Assembly (NCBI GenBank): GCA_034440635.1
Contig: JAOTON010002085.1
Span: forward strand, 868,001-932,000
DNA: 64,000 nucleotides
Source: Lepas anatifera
Taxonomy: Eukaryota; Arthropoda; Thecostraca; Lepadidae
Direction of reading: 5' to 3'
This document shows, one piece after another, positions 24,401 to 39,400 of the stretch (its first letter is position 1; each line of letters begins with the position of its first letter). The notes beneath the pieces were generated by a model, which was given only the letters and a program-made list of their open reading frames with translations, was not told the DNA's origin and ran no database searches. Both the position numbers and the translations under genes were made by a program.

Positions 24401-27400
24401 TATCCTTGATCAATTCCGCAACTTTCCCCAAAATTTTAAGGTTCGGTCATTTCAGGTCAGGTCACCAGTGCAGGTCAAATGACCTCACCGCCAAGAATGT
24501 TTAAGGTGGCATAAGTAAGAAATGTGTGAATATATCTTATTGAAACTTATACCACATAATGGGACCCCTGAATGCTACAACATATATTCCTGGATTTTTC
24601 ATATCGATGACCTAAGGTCAAGACGGGCCATGACCTCTACATTAGAGATACTTGGGAAAAACAGAAATTGGGCTGTATTTGTGTAGATACTGCTGAGAAT
24701 ACCTTCACATTCTCCAAATCGTAGTATTCTGGGCACCTTTCCAGGTTCATGTCGCAATTGTTTACCTGTGACCGCTGCGAGGTCATCGGGGGGGGCTATT
24801 TAAGCAGTTTTCAGACTTGGTCAATTACTTTGCATGAAATGACCATACAGCTTTTATTTTGATATAATTGCGTTCAAATTGCTATTGCGAGTCGATTGAT
24901 ATGCATATTGAATATGCTAGGTTAAAAAGTGACCTTGACCTGACCGAGGTCAGGACATTTTTGTGCCTTGACCTAGTGTGATCATGTTATACATCATTCG
25001 ATTCGCCGTGACAAGAGGAAGCGAATGGTGCCTAAAAAATGTTTCTGACTCAACTCTGTCAGACGCTAGAGCCCAAAAACTCTACTTAAAATCCAACTTT
25101 CTTTGACCTGTCATGACCTCAATATTGAACTGAGACAAAAAGAGCCTAGTACAGTTTCGTCATGAATTTTTATGAGGTATCCACCAGTATTCGCGTTTTT
25201 TTTGTTATCTCGCATATGGGCCGAGTTCGAGGGGGGTGTTCAAACACCCCCACCAGGGCGAAGGTGGCTCGGAGGCCCACCGGGGCGCGGGTTAACGTCT
25301 GATCGCGACTAGACGCAGTGGTATAAGGTATACGGTAACACAGTGCCCTCCTCTCCTTCTACTCATCCCCCGACCCCTGTAAAATTCGGCGGTAGCCCAT
25401 GACGTACCGACGTATTTGACGCGGCTGAGCCCGGTGCCGAAGGGCGACACGGACCAGTGAGTGACGTGGAAGGAGGCGTTGACGATCGGGACCTCGTTCT
25501 CCAGGGTCGCTTGCTGAAACACAGCGGAGAGGTGAACGGGAGGAACACTCGTCCCTTACGGGGAGCCAAATTTACACGTTTCTACAGGAGACCCAAATGT
25601 TATTACTGTTCTTTCCTTCCCAGGAAATGAATGCATTATTCCGGTAGATTTAAAGTTTTAATGATGTGAGCCGACACACCAGAGGAGCCTACCTATAATG
25701 GTATAATGATGTGGGCTGAGCATTACTGTTCCTTCTGGGAGGATAATGAAACAGAAATTGGTCTAGCATGCTCTAAATGTTCTTGTAACTAGAGAAGCCA
25801 CTCGTTACCTTTTATGCCTGAAAATGTACATATTGATAAGAAATAGATAAACAGATGTAATGTTCTTGTAAATTTTCACTATGGAGAAAAAATTCAGAAA
25901 AAGGTTTAAGAAAAAGATAAGTGTAAGAAAACTAAAGATCTTCATGTTTAAAATGTGACCCGTCATGAAATCTTACGGGTCACATTTTAAACATGAACCA
26001 TATTTCGTTACATAGTAAGAGATGATCCAAAATTACCTCTCGCCTTTTAGCATCTCGAATGTTCTTTCGTCTATGCAGAGGCTCAGAAAAGCATGGTAAA
26101 TACATTTCAGTGTTCTACGGGTGCCCGCCAGAAACAACTCCAAGCAATGCTGGTAGGGTCACCACTCCTTTTGCACGGGACATTTCGTTAGCGGTGCGGA
26201 TGTTGAACCGGACTGGTGAGTGTTCCTCGGCAGTGGCCAGTGAGCCCGACACTGCGCCGCGTGGCACGCGGTCCGTGGCCCGTGCCAAAGAAAACCCGAG
26301 CCCGCTGGACACCGCTGTAGAGGCATGCCAACGGCGGGCACAAGCATGCGACCAAGGCGAGCTCTCCCGAGAACTCCCCACACACTTATGTAAGTGGAGA
26401 GACGGAGCACTGCGAGTCGGAAGTGGCCAACTCAGTGGACGAATAGTTTCGTGCTGGGCTTAAAATCATATCGGGTTCGTATTCACCAGAAAAGTGCAAG
26501 CTCTCAACAAAGACTCTACTTAACAGGCGCATATTGTTTGAAGCACATTAAAAGCAATGCCCGAATGGTGAAGCTGGCAAGCAAGCGATAACACTAGTCT
26601 CTTCCCTAAATAGCTCCAAAAGGAAAGGCTACACCACGTCACCCCGAAGACTTACCAGGTACCTCTCGGTAGCGACAGAGACGAGAATGAGGTCGTCTCC
26701 GACGCGGACCTTTTCGCCCTCGGACCGCTGCTTGGAAGCGGGGTGGATGGTCCACCAGCACGCCTCGCCTGAGAACATGCACCACTGAAGCTCAGGGATA
26801 CTCTACAAGTGGGGCGAGTTACAATATGTGTGATGTTTACGGCACAAGTCAAATGTGAGCATAAAATCATAATGTGCTGTACTGACGATGTGCCTAGGTA
26901 TATTAAGATTCCAGTTTTTTTAGATTTAATGTTGCACTATATATGAATAGAAGTGATGCAGTTACGATGGAACAGCACCACCATTGGTTTCAGGGGTTCC
27001 ATGAGCAAGAATCCGACGAACATGTCAGTATTTCATTTTGGGCGCAACTCCACTTCGGGATAACCTGGGATTCGTCTACTTTCAATGCTTGATCGGTAGA
27101 AGAACCGACACTTATGACAATTAAATAAAACTATCACAAGATTCAGTCACTCCTGTAGATACAAAAACAAAATCATTTATTTGTCCCGATGTCGGCCAAT
27201 GCTTTCCCGGAATTGAAATCAAATCTAGAAAAATAACTCTTAGCAAGAAATGAATGGATTAGCATAGGAAATGTCTCTTACATATTTTTATCCCAATGGT
27301 TGGCAACACGGTTTTGGCTTTTCCAACTCGTGCATTCCTGCAGCACCAGTAAAATAAAAAAACGTAAAATTATTTTGCTCCAGATTTTTCTAGGGAACTA

Positions 27401-30400
27401 TTAAGAACCAGTCATCATTGGGGAAAAGTAAGAGCTTATTAAACGAAAAAACCTGCGCTTAAATACTTCCAAAGCAGAGGTCGATCCAGGGGTGGGGCAG
27501 CCCAGTCATCACCCTTCACAAAGTGATACAATTTGACCCACTTTTTAGTGAATTTGGCCGATTTTCTATAAAAAACTGTTTGATTACGATTTTGCACTGG
27601 TTAGCCCACTCCAAAACGTTTCGTCTAGATCTGCTTCTGTTTCCTGTTTCAATGCACTACGGATCATAGCTCATTCCTGACCTTGTTAACCTAACCTTGC
27701 GGATTATACCTCATTCCTCTCAGTAAAATAATCACACACATTTTCTTTAAGATAAGGGTCGATATTTGTGTGCTGTTGCGAGGCAGAACCCACCTTGACA
27801 GTGCTCCTGCAGACCCACATCGAAGGCCAACTTGTCTTTGGAGGAGCTTGTACTGAGGCACGCCAGGTACTGCAAACACACAACACGCCGAGTCAAACTC
27901 ACACGTTTTAAAACGTAAATGACATATCGTAACGGGTTCTATTCTTCTTTTGAGCTCCGGGTTCAAGGGTACATCTCATAGTACATCTAAGTTTTTAATA
28001 ATAATAAGGAAAACGACGCACCATGCTGCTCCAGACATCGTCGCTAACACTGTGCAGCCTGCTGGAAATAATTCGTTGGATCTGACCTTACCTCGCTCGG
28101 GGAATCCGTCGGGATTTGATCCCGGGCCAGTCACGCTGGGAGTCGGCGTGCTGATCACAGCACTACCGCAACCTCGTCTAGCTATAGATGACGCTTAGTC
28201 ACAACAGACATAATCCCTTACTGGTAGCTTTATCGACCCACCTAACAGCATAGCCGGCTAACCGCGGGAGTTGGTGTCCCACTCAATCCCAAAAACGTTT
28301 CCGGATTGTCTTACGTTTTCGCTCGGGGTACTGTGAGTGCGGCGTTATTCGACACTATAGTCAATTTCATCGAAATAGGTTAGAATATTCAGGTCAAACT
28401 CAAATCTGGGTAAGGCTGAGACCCATTGGTATGTGTCGTGATTATGCGAGTAAAATATTCGAAACCACCGAAAAGGACCAGGACCAGGGGCCTAGCCAGG
28501 ATTTCGCTGAGGGAGGGGCGGCGACCCGAAAAGAGCCCCTGCGACAGCGCCAAAAGGGCCCTAATGGGTAAAAAGGGCCCTGCTTGTTACAGAATACAGC
28601 GCTGAAGAGGGCTTAAGAGGGTCCTGTCTGGTATAAAATGCCAAATTTGGCCACAGAGCATAGTGCGGGCGAGCCGTGCTTCGCATGAATCGTGTCCTCA
28701 GGGGGCCTTTCGGGCCCTCAGGAAGGGGCGGCTGTCCCTGCCGCCCCCTTGGCTACGCCACTGACCAGGACCATGGAGCGCATGTCCCATGCAGCGTATC
28801 CTGAAGATTTGGGGTCATGGTTAATCAAGGTCAGTAGCCCCCGACGTCATATCGTAAATTATTTTATCAAATATATCATTTCTGTAGGACCCGTTATGCT
28901 GGAAATGAACTGATTTTACCTCCACCCATGATCTTTGAATTAGACCCGTGCCACTGACCTTGACCAGTAACATTGACATCAACTTTGAGTAAGCCTAGCT
29001 ACGACCCTATAGCTTCATATGACCTAAAATACAGAGATTACTCGATGTGGACATTCTGGTACAGTGTTAATATGTTGCCCTTGACTTGTGTAAATCCACT
29101 TGGGGCAGCCTTGGCATGCCATCACAATTATATGAAGAATGATACTACTTTTTCTATAATACGCGTGACCTGGTGCACCAGAGCTATTGTGGCGATCTCA
29201 AAATATCCCTCAATCTAATTTTAAGAGCATATGCGTGACAAGAAGACCGACCGATTTTCAGTTATTTCATCAACCAATTGGCTCATAATCATAATATAAG
29301 GGGTTTATCGAAGCCCCCAATGGGCAAATCAATTTTAATTCAGACATCAGCAAGTAGCGTTTTTTTCAGCTTCGGACAGTTCTCCACGCAAAGGCGGGTC
29401 CAGAATTCCCGATCCCGACACCTCAGTCACGGGACGCCATTTTCTTAGGGTGCAGCCTGCCAGGAGGGAAGGGAGCGCCAAATCGCCTCGAGTGGGGGCC
29501 AATAATTACAGCCTGGAGAGAGAGGGCGGAAAGATAATTTCTTAAAGGGGCGCCGAGTGCTGGATTGAGGATGCAGCACCCCAAGCCCCCTGGATTCGCC
29601 TGTCTCCAGTCACCGGAGAACCTCGAGGACTGACAATGGTTCAAGGCCCGGTGAGCCCCCAGACAGGAGTAATTCGATCCTTCTGACACCTCTTTCAACA
29701 GAAAAATAGCTGACAATGCTATGTGACCTCTGCACTTCGGTACATCGCTATGCAACCAACAAGTTACATTAACATTTGTCGTGATGGAGGCCATTTTTTA
29801 CCCCCTCCAAATGCTTTTTTCAAAGGTTGGTGGAAAACACCTGGTCAAAACACTTTTCCCTGGTCATTTTGGCATCATTCCTGGATATTTCAAGTCAATT
29901 TCATATCAGTTCAGATCAGTAGACCAGGCAGAGTGACCTTACCCCCAAACATATTCAAAGTGGCCGATGTGATAGTGTGTTTAATCCATCTGAGATTGAT
30001 AGCACGTCAGAAGTTCACCAATGATTACAGTATGTGGAACAGGATTTTCGATATCAATATCCTGAGGACATGTTCGGGCCATGAATTCGCCATTGTAGGT
30101 TTATTGGAAAATTTTGGAATGCTTGTTTCTCAGTAGGTACAAACGTCTCAGATCAAATTCAAAACTTCGAAAGGCATGAGTTCGTGGCGCATTCTTAAGA
30201 TTTTTTGCGAATTTTGAGATTTAATTAAATTCTAGAAACCTAGCTTTGATCCTTGGCGGTCTGAGGTCTGATAATCTGAGGTCAAGTGAGTAATTTCCGA
30301 TATCTAACCCAATAAATTTTCATTCGAGTGTTTAGCCCACCCAAACATTTCACCCACCGGCAAAAAAGGTAAAAAAGCTACAAAAGCTTGTGTGGCCTTT

Positions 30401-33400
30401 TCTGCCGACGGGTGCGTTTTGGGTGGGTTTGAAGTCTCTTAGCGGTTTTACTGTCTTCTGTTATATCATCGTTTCAGAGCCCAAGGTCATTCCCACACCA
30501 CTATGTGGTTTAATGGCACCCCACCTGCGGCAGACTTTCCGTGAACTTATTAAAGTTTCAGTAAATAAATATAAAGATTTCGCTTTGAAAATATACTTCG
30601 AGTCGCATAAAAAGACCGGGGCGCCGCGTGATCAAGTCTGTGTTAAGAACTCACAGAGTATTGAATTTTTTAGCGCTTTTACCAGGTTTAATTTTCCTAA
30701 TGTCTTTTTTACATTATTATATTATTTTGTGCGAATACTGACCTGCATATCGCAAATGTAACTCCTCAATGCCATTCTTGTATCGCTTGACTCGAGATAT
30801 GGAATTGCCGTGTAACGCTTGAATATATCTCACGCTGTCTAATACATCAATGAATACATAAATAAATTTCACCATCGTGTAATTTTTACCATCGCTGAAA
30901 GCCGAATGATGCACGTCATGACCATAAAAGGTCACGTCGAGTTAATTCGGGGACAGGAGGTCAAGTCAAACTCTAAATGTGACCTAGCATTGTAGAACCG
31001 TATACCATTTGATCTGTATTGACGAGAGGGTTATACAAGAACCTCAGGAACGATCGTATAATATTTGCTTTGGACGTTATTGGCAACAAAGTCAACAAAG
31101 TAATTGCTCCATAGTATGGATAGCGTATCGTCCTCAACTACAATTGGCCTAAGCCTAGACTTGACCTCGACTTGTATCCACTATTTATGCGTGTTTATCA
31201 CAGGTTTTAAATCGCTGCGGGAGCGCCGTCCTATATTGCCTCTTAGGTCGTAAAGATTGCGCTTAGACCATGCCTGCTTGATACTAAAGTATCAAGCAAG
31301 GGCCTGGAGGTATATTCTAAGATGTTCAATATTATACAGGGACCTGCAACGCTCTCCTTTGATATGACCCAAAAATAGATGTCACTGTACTGTGCCATTC
31401 AGGCGCTTTAAAATGGCATTGCAAAGAGCTATTTGGCTTCTTTAGTTACAGAGATAAGCAAAGTTTTGTAAGTACACCTTATTCCATATATTTGAACCTA
31501 ACATGACCGCTAGTGACCTAAGTCTTGATCTGACAAAAAATGACTCAAGTAGCTTAGATTGCATTTGGGACGAAACTTCGACGTTTTTCTGCGTCTTCCT
31601 TGCTTTCTTAGGTTTTAAGTTTGAGGGGATATTTTCCCTCCCCCAGGGTCAAAGTGACTCATACCCACCACCGAGGCAAAGGTTGAAGACAATCACATGC
31701 AGTTTTAAAACATTTTATAAACTCGTAAGCGATATTGTCGTTCCCAGTTCAAGGATTCGAAGCAAAGACCTGGAGTCACCTGCCAGAAATTCGTCTGATA
31801 CGTTACAAAACACGTCTGAAGGGGACGTGTGCTGCCAAGAAACATGTCTGGTGATCTCCTCCCTAGTTGTCACGCATGGATTCCGGGAGATTTCTCTTGT
31901 CTGTAAAAATTGTGCTTCTTGAGGTAATCAGATTTTAAAGCTACACTGTTTAGTAAAAATCGGAACATGAAAGAATCTCATGGTCATATTTTAGCGACCA
32001 GACCGTCTAGAAGTGGAGGATTTCCTGTGCGGCGCGGCCGGCCGGCTGGCAGCCCCCGCAGACGCCGCGGAGGCGCGGGCTGCGCTGCAGCGGGGCCACC
32101 CTGGCCCGGCGCCAGGGCCACCAGCCACCCGACAGGAATGTCGCGAAGGCAGCGCGGCCGCGACACCGGCGCGAGTGTTCTAGAAAACAGCCCCATCCGC
32201 GCTACAATCCAGCGACAACTTGTTGGCCCGATTGGATTGGACGGTCGATGTAAAGCTTAAGTTATCGCCATGTGCTCGTTTCCAGCAGGTACCTTCTAGT
32301 CAATAGTGCCGTATTCATTATTTAGCCGTACATAATCGTGGTCACTCAAGAGCAATTGGCCGTATGACTCGCTTGTCAAGGGTGCTCTCAGGGTACAGAG
32401 TTGCGTCAGTGTCGGATGCTGCCTTGTCGCACTGGTAAGTGAGCTGTGACCGTTCTTCCCAGATGAGATCATTTAAAAGCTCATTTTTCTTAGAGAGGCC
32501 GCGCAAAGGAATGAAACACACCCATCATCGTACGAACATTTCCAATGCTACACTCCACATGCTAAGTTCCGGTCTTGGCCGATCGCCGCCAGGGTTCTTA
32601 CCATGTCGCTGTTGCCATGCCGAAGCAGCACCGCGTTGCCGTAGAGGAGCGTTCTGTGACCAGAGCCTGTGCCCTTCCCCTGCGGGTCACACTCCACGTC
32701 AGCTGAGGACTGGTGGTCAGACTGGGAGTATACGCAGTGCAGTACACCGGGTCACATGCAAGGTGGGAGCAGTGCTAGGCTGGAATGTGTCACGGAAGCC
32801 AATTCTCGGCAGCTCAATGGTCGGTGAATAGCGACGGCGGGTCAAGTGGGGGGGGACTCCAGAATACTTAATGGTCACAAAACACTAAATATCAGCCTGA
32901 AGTATGAAGAGACAGCCCCAGGCAAGAGAGCTGCGGAGGATTGATCAATCAATCAATTTAATCGATCAATCAATCTAAGCAGTCGTTTCGCAATGTGGAG
33001 AACTCAAAATGGTCCAGTTCTAAAAGCAAATGTCTCGAGTTATGCCTGGCTGCATAGATGGTCCCAGATAAGCCATACCTGGTTAAAAGTTTACTAAGCA
33101 CTGCTATCTGGCATCATTACTAATTAAAACCTCGGTTCCAATGCGCTATTGAGGCCCAGGAGATCGGGCCCATTTTATCCGAAGAAAAGGCAAACGGGGG
33201 CTGAAATGTTGGGCTTGTTACGCTGTAACGGGTAACACACGAACAAACTAGAACCGAATATCCCTCAACCCTTAATTATTGTTTCACAGTTCAATACTGC
33301 GCACACCTGTTCTAATACAGACATGAAAGTTTTGTACATGAAGCAAATACATAAATAACTATGGTTTTCTACTGTTACCTAACGGAGCGCAGTGAAGCAC

Positions 33401-36400
33401 AGTAAGTGCGATCAACAGAGGAAACACCGACTGAAAAACATTAAATAAACACACATGCAGTTGTTTGTGCAAGGGCGTATAGTGAGATAAAGGACCAATA
33501 ACAATCAGTAAGGCAGGATGCTACAGATCTCAAAAACGTACGTTAGATTAATATTCCCTGTATTGGAGCTGTGACAGCCTCCAAAAACCCATACAATCGT
33601 ACATTAGGCACAAGCTCATGAGAACAGGAGAGCAAAGAAAATCGCATTGGGTACAACACCAAATCACAGACATAAAGTCACGGTTCCTATAGGATTTGGC
33701 ACACAACGTGGTGGACGAGGAGAAGACTTGTGAGAATTAGAGTGGAGTGGGCAGTGCCTAACATGACTAACCACAGTCGCAGACGCGAAGGTAAGTCTGA
33801 GAAATGTCAGGTCGGACAAAGATGGCTTTCCAAAAGTCAACGGCAAATATTTTATAAGTAGCATATAGCGGATACCCACGATGCAAACAAGGAATGTGTT
33901 TAGACGATAGATTGTAACTCAAATGTGACTGGTTTGGACATAATTTATCGACAGTTTCCAAGAAACTGATACAAGAAACAGATACAAAACATACCAGCAT
34001 CAGCTTGGAAAAACATGATCGCGCCTTTGTTGACGTAAAACTTATCCGGATTTTAGGGACTTTAGGGTATCTGTACAGCATAGGACATATGGCGCCCATT
34101 GAAGTGTAGGGATTATTCACAGGATATGTTGTTTTCTCAAAGGGAGGTTTGCCATTGTAAGTTTATCCGAACATTTACGCCAAACTTATTACTCGAAATG
34201 GTGATCCTGGAGGACAGGAAGCTGACAAGTTGCGATTAAGCGTTTCTGAAAGTTTATCTAGTGATGCCTAAGTCCACTACAAAACTACAAATGAAATATA
34301 ACTGAGCGACTAATGCAGATAAATATGAGGAGCACGAACCGGTCACATGCATGGATTGTTCTCTGCAGCAAAACAAGTGTTATATCAGTATTTCTATATT
34401 TTTCATCAAGCGCAAAAGCCTACTAACACTACTTTTGTTAAAAGGCTCAATCCGGAAATTATAATAAATACTTTGACGTGACTTATTTAGGTACGGATAA
34501 GGTCCGCGCTGAGTAGGGTCTGAGTGAAGTCTCATATTTTTTAACATCTTTTTGACATCACAGTTCTTGCTTAATGCCAATCTACCACAGCTAGTTTTAT
34601 GCTTTCGATAGTAACACAAATAAGGAAGAGACAAAGTTGATTCTTTATCACTCACGTCTGAGAAAAGTGGTGTCTGCAACAGCTTTCGGAGAGGACAAAT
34701 TCAGTTTGACATCCAAAAAAAAAACAATAGCACCATTAATAAAGCTATTGCAGTTGTACTCAGTTTAAAAGTTGATGGATCAAGTACTAAATAAAAACTT
34801 AACACTGAAATTGGTGCAGAGTTCAAGACCAACAAACACAAGTAGTTACAACCTGGCCACTCAGCAACTCCCGAATTTAAAATGTGTGGTTTCAAATGGT
34901 TCCATCTTCATCCGCCCGACAAGGGCACGAGAACAGGGGAAAACAGTGCTGGATATGTCTATCAGCAAAAGCGATTTGACTAGCCAGGGAAAGCTATGAG
35001 ACCAATTTCTTGGAGGGTGTGCCATACCTGTACCAGCAGAAGTCGGAGTTGCCAGCTCCCCTCGGCGCAGCGCAGCAGCGGGTTCACACGGGGAAAGGGC
35101 GGGAGACGGGCCAAAACAGGGTGGGACAACTCCAGGGTGATTACAGTGTAGTGCAGTACTAGGCCAGAAAGCTTATTCAAAAAGGCGCAACAAAGAGAGA
35201 AAACTTTTGGTCAAACTAAACAAAAGCCACTGAAATCGAACACGCGGAAGTTAGGTTTATTGGGAAGGTAAACCATTAGGCGAAAACCACAAAACTGATC
35301 ATGTCATGGATAGCCAAACTTATCCGAACCAGGTGGAACTAAATTTAAAGCTATAGTTTTGAGTATTTCTCGTCTTTTGATATAACAATTTTCATGTTGA
35401 AACATAACAGTGTTTGAAAGAAATTGCAGCCATGTTATGATATGAAAATTATTTGTGTTCCCTTCATCTCTTTGACATGCTTTTATTGGTGTGCCTGGCA
35501 AAGGGAGGCATGAGAAAGAGACGGATTCTGTCTTCCCTGATTTATCCAACCACGCATCAGTGGTGGATATTATCAATCGCTGCAGGTCACCCTACATTGT
35601 TAATACCAATGTGATAAATAATTTCAGTGTCAACTGGTTTGTTTGGAATTTTTGGGAAACAGCTTTTGGCGCTTGAAATGTCTTAACAATCCACGTAAAT
35701 ATTCGGCCATTCCGCGAGACTCCAAAAGCAAAATTAGAAAAGTTATGCTGTGAAAACAGACGCCTTTCCACTGGTAAACTAGATTATTTGCAAAGTGAGA
35801 ACAAAGACGCATCCAAAGGGAGGGACAGACAGAGCGGTCGCTCTCCCTCCCCTAAGTCTTTTGAGGCTCGCCTGTCTGCCCGGGCACCAAAGTCGTCATA
35901 AATGGACAGCCGGACGCCTTAAAATGCCAAAACTGTGTGAAATATTCAAATATTTTCATTACAGGGTGACCCGGGAAGAGCCTACCGGCGTCCGTTATAG
36001 GATTCGCCCATCCACTGTCAGTTGCAGACTACCATTTGACCATATGGGCATCCTTGGGACAAAATTATATTGTTTTACTATTTGAAAACGTTTTTGGAAC
36101 AGTCGCTCAACATCAAAAACCTAAAATTTCCGTTGGGGGCGCACCCCTTTTAATGAAAAAATGGCGGTCTACCGGTGTTGTCCGTATTGGCGACCCTTTG
36201 AGACTTCAATACTCCTTCCCCTAAAAAAACTTTGAAGCCTTTAAGACTTCCCTCCTCCATCCTTGGCCATCCTAGATCCGTACATCAGTAAGAATCGATT
36301 TGTTTAAGCGTATGTTTTGGCATACCTGCCTAACTTGACTTCAGGATATTTTTTATCCACGAAAAGGTGATATAGCATGATGGATGAGGCCCGTTTGATT

Positions 36401-39400
36401 TGAACTTGAATTTATCATTTGCGTTAATTATTATCATGACTCGAAGCCCGTCCTGTTTGTTAGATAAATTTCAACAGATCACAAATGCTTGCTTATTTCT
36501 GGTCCTGTCACATTCTAACTGTGCCAGAAAAATTACTCGCACATTTTAATTTGAGAAACCAGATAAGAGCGGAAAACAAGTACGTAAAAACGGCATGACA
36601 TGAACCAATACATCACACAAAACACAGCATAAAGACAAATGATATCCGGTGCAGAGGAGAGGATGGAAATGAACAGATCTAAGGGCTAGCCACACCAAAT
36701 GAACGCAGGTTCGGGAAAGGCTATCCCGATTCAACACTGGGAGGTACATACATACATACAAGGGGCAGGCCCCATTTCTGTAGGGGCGTTGGGGAGGGGG
36801 GGCAGTCAAACAGCCGCGGCAATGGATGGTGTAGAGTGTTGAGAGCCGTTGGGAACATTACTTACTAAGGAGGTGTCATTGTCCTGCAAGTTGCAAAACC
36901 ATATGTAAGAGCAAACAGGACATGACCATTGAGATTAATCGCACGTCCTCTGCAGCAAGTAGCAATGATACTACGAATTGAAATTCAAATCAGTCTTGCT
37001 CTATCTGAATATTTCAAAGCAAACCAATGCAGGTGAAAATTAAAGCAACAAGTCATATCACTCCAAAATCGGCAGATTTTCACCATACTTTGAAAAAACC
37101 CAAGGGCCACGAATGCAGCATTTGAACAACTCGTGTTTGTGTTTCCAACTACCTACTGTAGGCAGCACATCAAAAGCACTTCAGCGTATGTTGTGCGGTT
37201 CCCAGACCACGGTATAAACAGGCGCTTTAATCTACAAGGCGTCTGAAAAGTTTCGGGTACACTCAAATTTAGACATAACTTAGAGGCTGTTTTGAATGTT
37301 TTAGGAATGTCCTGCTAGAAACAAGTAACGCTTGGCTCGTCAGCGGTAGTTTCCAACCTCTTTCTTAGCCTCAAGCAAATACATGCAAAAAGCATGTTAA
37401 ACGCCCAAAACAAACGATTTGTAAAATCGGAATGCTCATATGTTCCCACGAGTCATACTTGCAGGTGACAGACATGGAGAGTATTACGAAGGTGGTATGG
37501 ATTGTCTTACCTTTTTGGAAAAAAACTCAATACGGAAAAATAAGCATATACACCATTTGCGCCAAGCCTGAACCTAACCCTTTAAGAATCCATATCAAAA
37601 CCTTACATAATTTCAGCCCAAGCAGAGGGTACCGATAAATCATATCATAGTGTGCGTTGCTACCACACACATTTTTTGAACAAACACAAAACTGAGCTGA
37701 CCAAACCCCGTGTTTGACCCCAAGATTTTGGCCGCTGCACGGTACCGTAAGGGTTGAGAACCACTGGACTGGGTTAGGGTACCCGCTGACCCGGAGCCGG
37801 CGGTGGGCGGGGCGTGGCCGGAGACTGACCGTGTCGGAGGCGGCAGCGGTGACCAGTTCCTGGAGCGCGCGCACCGACAGTGCCTGCTCGATCACGAAAA
37901 CGCACGCGGCCAGATCCGGTGGCTTGTTCTGAGGAAGAATAGCAGCCGGGTGACGAACCGGAGGTAAGCAGAGTGACACATCGCAGTGGTCATCTCTTTA
38001 TAAACAGGCGAGTCCACAGAAAATCTAAACAGCACTAGTGAATTCACAAAAAAACCTAAACAGCATTAATCAAAGAGCAAACACCATTTGAACTAAAGCA
38101 TGCTCGGCTCTAACACAGGCCTGGCTTACTCTCCCCTCCCCCTTCTCAATAACATCGAACCTCGGAAGTTAGAAAGCTGTAAAACCGCACACAAAAAAAC
38201 ACATCACAATAAGATAAACTCACAGCAAACATGTTGACAATGGCAGTCTGAAATAGGAATGACGACGTATCCTAGCCCGTCATATTTGAAAGCATTTCAT
38301 TTTCCCTTGTTCGGTCAGATGATACTGCTAGCGTGCCATCGCACGGTACGTCGACATAACAGCTGAGTCAAGCTTTAAAATAGCTATTATTATATTATTT
38401 CCTAAACATTATTCAGAAATGCTGCTGCTTGCAAATATTGTAAGGAAACACTGGATGAGTAGGTATTGAGTACCAAAACCTTTAGGAATATTTTAATAAT
38501 ACATATCAAGGTAATGTGTGAAAGAAACAAAGTAATGACCATATGACCGTAGCAGTTTCAAATTTTTATGTTTTGTCTAAGACCCACTATGGCGTTTTTT
38601 CACTTGACATTTCAGTTGTACAAAAGTAAGCACTTGGGATATAGGCTGAAAGACACAACTGACTGAGATACGAAATCAAAGCACTAAAAACCATAAGGTA
38701 ACACGGTAAAATTAAAACAAAAACAAAACAAATAGTAAGCAGGCTCATTAACAGCGTAACAGTAGCCCCGAACAAACCCATGCATAGAAAATGATAAGTA
38801 GTAGCTTCTAGTGAACCGTTCAATAAAAGAGCCCAACTCTTGATGCTTATAATTAACTCTCGCCCCACTGGGGGCCATCGATGGCCCACTTAAGTTTTTT
38901 CTCCAAATAACAAACAAAAAAACGATGGTGCGCAGCACCTTGGTTGAGGTGTCTACCTCTCATCCCATCATTTTACCATCATCCATGACATTTTTTACTC
39001 CGGGCTCCGCTAAGTCAGGTCACAAGGCGAGGTCAACCAAGGTCACCTCACTTTCAACTTTTGAGCTCTACCGTAGCTGCATTTCTAGGCCCATCAGTTT
39101 GAAACTTTCTCCTCTTGATGACCTCTACAGGGTCTAAAAATCGCATATCCGGGATTGCTTTATTTGGTGACCTGTGGTCAGGTCACAAGGTGACCTCTCC
39201 CATAGCAAAAAACATGGGAAAAAGCTGTCTTATGATCTAAAAGTCACAAAAATGATTGAAAATGCTCAGATTTCTCAGAAATGCATTCTCAGCCACCCTT
39301 TGACGGACTGCAAGAGCGATATTTTCCCTTTGACGTATTTGAGGTTGTCACGGGTCACCAGGGCTCAAAAACAGTATTTTGACAATGACCTTTGAACTTA

